Below, piece after piece: positions 59,859 to 64,000 of a DNA stretch of 64,000 nt; position 1 is the first letter of the stretch, and each line of letters opens with the position of its first letter. Both the position numbers and the translations under genes were made by a program. Below the pieces are notes generated by a model that was not told the origin of the DNA, ran no database searches, and was given only the letters and a program-made list of their open reading frames with translations. Source of the stretch: Halorubrum ezzemoulense DSM 17463 (GTDB lineage Archaea > Halobacteriota > Halobacteria > Halobacteriales > Haloferacaceae); contig NZ_NEDJ01000001.1 in the NCBI RefSeq assembly GCF_002114285.1, positions 62,001-126,000 of the forward strand, read 5' to 3'.

Positions 59859-60455
59859 CTACTCGTCGGCGTCGGACTCGTCGGGGGTCGCGGACGCGTC
59901 TCCCTCCGCGGCCGTCTCCCCGTCGGCGCGCAGCCGCAGCCCCATCTCCAGCTCGAAGCTCTCGGCGTCGGAGGTCTCGAAGCCGATCTTCTTGTACAAG
60001 GAGACGGCGGCGCGGTTCCACCGCTCCACCGTGAGCCACACCTTCTCGACGCCGTTCGCCTGCCCGTGGCCGAGCAGTCCGCGGATGAGGTGGGTGCCGA
60101 TCCCGGCACGCTGGTACTCCTGATGGACGAAGATCGCCAGCTCGTAGGCGTCGCCGTCGGGGACGAGCGTCGCGTGGCCGGCGGCCGCGTCGTCGCACCA
60201 GGCGATCACGTTGTAGCAGTCGTCGGCGAGGATAGCGTCGAGCCACTCGCGGATGCGCTCCTCGCCGCCGGGCGGGATCCCCTGCGCGCGGTCCGCCGGG
60301 TCGAAGGCGTCGTACATCTCGACGAGCGACTCCCTGGCCGCCGGGTCGCCCTCGTACGGCCGGACCTCGATCCGGCGGTCCTCGCGGTCGGTGAACGCGG
60401 TCGGCGGCGGCGGGAACTCGTCCGCCACCGCGTCCGGGTAGCCTCGGTCGCTCAT
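59859..60455 (-). CDS. GNAT-family N-acetyltransferase
   Basis: A 198-residue protein with the GNAT fold: motif A is [24 protein letters not shown], with R-x-x-G-I-G/A for acetyl-CoA, and motif B is [18 protein letters not shown]. The last 25 residues are an acidic tail. Substrate unknown. Its start overlaps the stop of the usp gene by four bases (ATGA), so the two are one coupled transcript. Confidence 0.92.
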   Translation of the reverse strand: MSDRGYPDAVADEFPPPPTAFTDREDRRIEVRPYEGDPAARESLVEMYDAFDPADRAQGIPPGGEERIREWLDAILADDCYNVIAWCDDAAAGHATLVPDGDAYELAIFVHQEYQRAGIGTHLIRGLLGHGQANGVEKVWLTVERWNRAAVSLYKKIGFETSDAESFELEMGLRLRADGETAAEGDASATPDESDADE

Positions 60456-60820
60456 CTGACCAGCGTGACCGATGTCTTGGCGTTCAACAGGACGAACTCC
60501 GCGATCGACCCGATCGTGATCTTCCCCATCGGACTCGTGTGTCCGCCGCCCAAGACGATCTCCTCGAACCCCTCCGTCTCGGCGATGTCCACCAGCCGAC
60601 TCCCGGGGTCGCCCTCGACGCGCCGCACCTCCGCGTCGATCGCCGCCTCCTCGACCGCCGCCTCGGCGCGCTCGACGACCTCGTCGGGGGACACTGAGGA
60701 GTCCTCGTTGTCCACCACCGCGATCGTCAGGTCGTCGCTCGCGACCGCCGCGCGCTCGACCGTCCGGTCGAGCGCGCGGAACGAGTCGTCGCTGCCGCCG
60801 ATCCCGCAGAGCACCTTCAT
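60452..60820 (-). CDS. Universal stress protein (UspA family), coupled to a GNAT acetyltransferase
   Basis: A 122-residue Usp domain starting [20 protein letters not shown]. The C-terminal signature [30 protein letters not shown] keeps the G-S element but lacks one glycine of the ATP motif, so nucleotide binding is unclear. The start at 60820 is chosen over a reading at 60847. The GNAT gene follows with a four-base overlap; GNAT-Usp coupling might mean acetylation control, which is only a guess. Confidence 0.87.
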   Translation of the reverse strand: MKVLCGIGGSDDSFRALDRTVERAAVASDDLTIAVVDNEDSSVSPDEVVERAEAAVEEAAIDAEVRRVEGDPGSRLVDIAETEGFEEIVLGGGHTSPMGKITIGSIAEFVLLNAKTSVTLVR

Positions 60821-60910
60821 GCCCAACCCCTCCACGCGACGGTACAAAAGTGGATCTCCGAGCGGACCGCCACCGACAAGGCTTTTGTTCGCCCGCGGAG
60901 TGTCGCACGT

Positions 60911-61621
60911 ATGAGCGATCCCTCCGGCTCGACGGCCGACTCGGCCGACGGGACCGGCGACGCCGCCACGGACCGGTCACCCTCCGACGACGACGGCGAC
61001 CCCGATCCGCACGCCGGCGACGAACCGGACGCGGAGACGACCGCCGGGGCGTCGGGGGCGTCCGGAGACGAGGCGGACGCGACCGACGACGTGCCGCGGG
61101 ATGTCCGCAAGTACGAGCGGTTCAAGAAGATGGACGGCGCGCGCTACGAGCGCGTCAACGAGTTCCTCCGCGACCGGACGTACATCACCGCCCGCGAGTG
61201 GGCGATCGCCCGGCTCTGCGCCGACTTCCGGACGGAGACCGGCGTCGAGATGACGAAGATCGGCGAGAACCTCCCGGAGCTCATCCCCTTCATGACCGAC
61301 ACGTACACGCCGCAGGCGGTGAACCAGGCGCGCTACTCTTTCGAGGAGAAGGTGACGAAGGCGGGGGCGACGTTTCTCTACGGCGCGATGTCCGGGTTCT
61401 TCACCGCCGAGGACTTAGACGAGATGATGTACGAGGTGACCGAGGTCGCGAAGTTCCTCCTGGAGGTCGAGGGCGTTGACCTCGCCGTCGCCGACGAGTT
61501 GGAGGCCGAAGACAGGATCAGCGAGGTGATGCGCGAGGTGCGAGCCTCCTCGGCCGACCTCCGGGGCGAGGAGGTGCGCTGCCCCGAGTGCGGCCACGTC
61601 CACGAGCCGGCAGAAGAGTGA
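60911..61621 (+). CDS. DUF5806-family protein
   Basis: A 236-residue haloarchaeal protein. The first 60 residues are disordered acidic; then RKYERFKKMDGARYERVNEFLRDRTYITAREWAIARLCADF and a helical core to about residue 200. Near the C-terminus RCPECGHVHEPAEE has a Cys-x2-Cys knuckle. The DUF label is tentative. The function is unknown; a regulatory or nucleic-acid role is possible. It is followed after two bases by the histidine kinase gene, so they are cotranscribed. Confidence 0.75.
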   Translation: MSDPSGSTADSADGTGDAATDRSPSDDDGDPDPHAGDEPDAETTAGASGASGDEADATDDVPRDVRKYERFKKMDGARYERVNEFLRDRTYITAREWAIARLCADFRTETGVEMTKIGENLPELIPFMTDTYTPQAVNQARYSFEEKVTKAGATFLYGAMSGFFTAEDLDEMMYEVTEVAKFLLEVEGVDLAVADELEAEDRISEVMREVRASSADLRGEEVRCPECGHVHEPAEE

Positions 61622-61623
61622 CC

Positions 61624-63333
61624 ATGGACCACTTTCCGGAAGCGATCAACGCGACGCCCGACCCGACCCTCGTCGTCGACGGCGACGGGGTCGTCCACGC
61701 CGGGACGCCGAGCGTTGAGACAGTGTTCGGGCTCGATCCGGACGACCTCTCCGGCCGAGCGATCGGCGACGTCTTCGAGGATCCGACCGAACTGGACTGG
61801 GGACGCGTCGCGTCGCCGCCCTCCGTCGCCGACCGAGACGGCGGCGAAGCGGGCGCAGCCGGAGACGCGGAGGGGGTTGCGCCGGGGGGTGCCGAGGGGA
61901 GCGCACCCGGAGACGGCGAGGAGAGTGCCCCCCTTGGCGGCGAGGAGGCGAGAGCCGAACGAGACGGGTCTCGACACGACGTGACGGCGCTGATCGAGAC
62001 GACGCGCGCCGGTGAGGCGCGGTCGATGGCGGACGGGTTCGAACTGGCCGTGCGCCGCGGGGACGGCGTCCTCGTCCCGGTTCGGGTCAGCGTCGGCCCG
62101 ATCGAGCTCGGTGGCGACCCGTACGCGGTCGTCACGGCGATCGACGTCACGAACGAGCGAACGCGGCGGCTGGCGCTCCAGCGCCGCACGAAGACGCTCG
62201 AATCCCTCCACGAGGCGACCAGAGAGCTGCTGAAGACGACCGACAGGGAGACGGCCGCCGAGGCGGCGGTGTCGTACGTCGACGACGTGCTGGGCCACCC
62301 GATCGCCGCGATATGGCTGTACGACGAGCGGGAAAACGCGCTCGAACCGATCGTCTGGACGGACACCGCGGACGACGTCGTCGGCGAGCATCCGACGTTC
62401 GCGGCCGACGAGCCGAGCATCACCTGGGAGGTCTTCGAGAGCGGCGAGCCGACGTACGTCGCGGACGTCCACGACGACCCCGACCGCCACAGCGACGACG
62501 CCACGATCCGGAGCGAGCTCGTCGTCCCGCTCGGGCGGTACGGCGTGTTGAACGTCGGCGCGACGGCCCCGGAGGCCTTCGACGACTCCGACCTCGCGGT
62601 GGCGCGCATCTGGGCGGCGACGGTGACGATGGTGCTGGTCCGCATCGAGCGCGAGCGGCAGCTCCGGCGGCGCGAGGCGGAGATCGCGCGCGAGCGCGAC
62701 CGGTTAGAGGAGTTCGCCAGCCTCGTGTCGCACGACCTCCGAAGTCCGCTCAACGTCGCCACTGGAAACCTCGAGATCGTCACGGAGCGGCTCGCGGAGG
62801 AGTCGGTCGACGTGGAGGAGCTGGGCGCGGTCGAGCGCTCGCTCGACCGGATGGACGTGCTCATCGAGGACCTGCTCGCGCTGGCGCGGCAGGGCGCCAG
62901 CATCGACGAGACCGAGCCCGTCGCGCTGCCCGACCTCGTCGCGGAGTGCTGGGAGACCGTCGACACCGAGTCGGCGACGATCGCGGTCGAGACGGACGCC
63001 GTCGTCGCCGCGGACCGCAGCCGCCTGCGACAGGCCCTCGAGAACCTCATCGCCAACGCGGTCGCCCACGCCGGACCCGACGTGGCGGTCACGGTCGGGG
63101 CGCTCGACGACGGCTTCTACCTCGAAGACGACGGCCCCGGCGTCGACCCCGGAGACCGCGGAGAGGTGTTCGAGGCGGGCGTGACGACGGACCACGACGG
63201 GACCGGGTTCGGACTGAAGATCGTCGCCGAGGTCGCGGAGGCGCACGGCTGGGCGGTCGAGCTCGCCGAGAGCGAGGCCGGCGGGGCCCGGTTCGAGTTC
63301 CGCGGCGTCGACCTCGACCCGGGCGACGGGTAG
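61624..63333 (+). CDS. PAS-GAF sensor histidine kinase
   Basis: A 569-residue cytoplasmic histidine kinase. A PAS domain (1-180) is interrupted by a Gly/Glu/Pro-rich insert at about 65-118; then a GAF domain (205-340), a HisKA segment with phospho-acceptor His370 (EEFASLVSHDLRSPLN), and an ATPase domain with N box LENLIANAVAHA, G1 DDGPGVD, and G2 GTGFGLKIV. No receiver domain is attached and no response regulator is near. It starts two bases after the DUF5806 gene, which may be its partner. Confidence 0.93.
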   Translation: MDHFPEAINATPDPTLVVDGDGVVHAGTPSVETVFGLDPDDLSGRAIGDVFEDPTELDWGRVASPPSVADRDGGEAGAAGDAEGVAPGGAEGSAPGDGEESAPLGGEEARAERDGSRHDVTALIETTRAGEARSMADGFELAVRRGDGVLVPVRVSVGPIELGGDPYAVVTAIDVTNERTRRLALQRRTKTLESLHEATRELLKTTDRETAAEAAVSYVDDVLGHPIAAIWLYDERENALEPIVWTDTADDVVGEHPTFAADEPSITWEVFESGEPTYVADVHDDPDRHSDDATIRSELVVPLGRYGVLNVGATAPEAFDDSDLAVARIWAATVTMVLVRIERERQLRRREAEIARERDRLEEFASLVSHDLRSPLNVATGNLEIVTERLAEESVDVEELGAVERSLDRMDVLIEDLLALARQGASIDETEPVALPDLVAECWETVDTESATIAVETDAVVAADRSRLRQALENLIANAVAHAGPDVAVTVGALDDGFYLEDDGPGVDPGDRGEVFEAGVTTDHDGTGFGLKIVAEVAEAHGWAVELAESEAGGARFEFRGVDLDPGDG

Positions 63334-63363
63334 GCGGGCGGAGGCGCGGGCCGAGCGCGCCCG

Positions 63364-64000
63364 TCAGTCGTCGGCGGGCGCCGCGCCGGCCGGGTCGAGC
63401 CCGTCGCCGTGACCCGGGACGGTGCCGTCGTCGTTCCAGCCGCGGAGCGCGTAGTACTCGGAGAGCGCCGCGTCGAACCCGTCGATGGCGTCGGCGTACG
63501 GGAGCGTGTCGTCGCTCCGGTCGAAGCCGCGGGCGTTGTTGAACGCGCGCTCTAACTCGACGACCCGGGCGCCGAGCGACTGGAGGTCGTCGTAGTCGGC
63601 GTCGAGCAGCGCCGCGAGCCGGTCGTCGGTCACGGTTCCCCGCGAGAACTTACAGACCACCGCCGAGTCGAGGACCGCGTTGCGGTTCTCCTTCGCGACG
63701 AGCTTCGGCGGCTTCCCGTCGAGGCCCTGCGGGTCGAACGCCTCGTCGGGGTCGACGAGCGGGTACTCGTACGGGTAAAACTCCCCGTACATGTGGTCCG
63801 CGCCGCGGTTCGCGGTCGCGAACGCGAGTCCCTGCCCGTTGAGCGCGCGGCCGTCGTGGCCGGAGAAGGCCATCCCCTTGACCGTCCAGTCGTCCGCGCC
63901 GAACTCCTCGTGTGCGCGGTGGACGCCCTCCGCGAGCTTGTCGCCGACGCCCTCGCGATAGGCGATCTGCTCGACGAGCGAGCAGACGAGGTCCGCGTTG
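63364..64000 (-). CDS. Aldehyde ferredoxin oxidoreductase, C-terminal part (runs off the window)
   Basis: About 211 residues of the C-terminal region of the AOR family are inside the window, ending at 63364. Recognisable are LVCSLVEQIAYREGVGDKLAEGVHRA and KGMAFSGHDGRALNGQGLAFATANRGADHM. AOR is a tungsten- or molybdenum-containing enzyme that oxidises aldehydes to acids with ferredoxin. The ligands to the cofactor are mostly in the missing N-terminal part. The gene is convergent with the histidine kinase. Confidence 0.85.
   Translation of the reverse strand, partial: NADLVCSLVEQIAYREGVGDKLAEGVHRAHEEFGADDWTVKGMAFSGHDGRALNGQGLAFATANRGADHMYGEFYPYEYPLVDPDEAFDPQGLDGKPPKLVAKENRNAVLDSAVVCKFSRGTVTDDRLAALLDADYDDLQSLGARVVELERAFNNARGFDRSDDTLPYADAIDGFDAALSEYYALRGWNDDGTVPGHGDGLDPAGAAPADD

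Overview
The window is a stretch of haloarchaeal chromosome. Base composition is very GC-rich, predicted proteins are strongly acidic, and many genes have an archaeal TATA box about 25-29 bases before the start codon, as expected for leaderless transcripts. Secreted proteins carry twin-arginine lipoprotein signals, and several genes are typically archaeal (NMD3, PDCD5-like protein, XPD/HerA ATPases, bacterioopsin-activator-type HTH, PitA, DUF106). Overall style resembles Halorubrum, but the genus is an inference. No rRNA, CRISPR array, intact insertion sequence, prophage or origin was seen. The region looks like ordinary core chromosome with a few accessory modules.

Layout. 1-1.5 kb: start of a succinate dehydrogenase operon (sdhC-sdhD-sdhB, minus) divergent from cspA. 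1.6-3.7 kb: a TetR regulator and an MFS exporter, with a perfect 20-bp palindrome over the start codon. 3.8-11.3 kb: ribosomal protein L11, a UspA protein, a HerA/FtsK-type ATPase, DUF2270, an M28 peptidase and an alkaline-phosphatase-superfamily enzyme. 11.4-14.7 kb: two regulators, an AhpD-like protein, a hotdog thioesterase and an amidohydrolase, plus a 17-bp tandem array. 14.7-23.2 kb: a six-gene branched-chain-type ABC import operon with a long-chain acyl-CoA ligase embedded in it, followed by a separately promoted PaaK-like protein with a degenerate active site. 23.3-31.2 kb: UspA, a probable box C/D guide RNA, aldo/keto reductase, hexapeptide acyltransferase, DJ-1/PfpI, an Nmad3-like protein, DoxX, a CNNM/CBS protein and hisS. 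31.3-37.5 kb: ferritin-like protein, PP-loop ATPase with PDCD5-like protein, NMD3, small proteins and an XPD-like helicase. 37.6-44.1 kb: tRNA-Glu(CTC), two metallopeptidases, an XTP pyrophosphatase with an insertion, a class III aminotransferase, Hsp20 and deoC.

44.2-51.0 kb: a BMP-family lipoprotein translationally coupled to a methyl-accepting transducer, which looks like a chemoreceptor pair, and an SsuABC/TauABC-like importer. 51.2-64.0 kb: SDR, PadR regulator, a 560-base gene-free region with a long inverted repeat, the PitA chlorite dismutase-monooxygenase fusion, UspA, a DHH phosphoesterase, a PfkB kinase, DUF106 with adenylate kinase, a GNAT-UspA pair, DUF5806, a PAS-GAF histidine kinase and the C-terminal part of an aldehyde ferredoxin oxidoreductase.

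Most likely to repay attention: the probable box C/D RNA near 24.1 kb, the ligase-containing importer with its degenerate PaaK neighbour, and the BMP lipoprotein-transducer pair facing deoC. I found no clear-cut wholly unknown multi-gene system. Residue positions are counted by eye from the chosen start.
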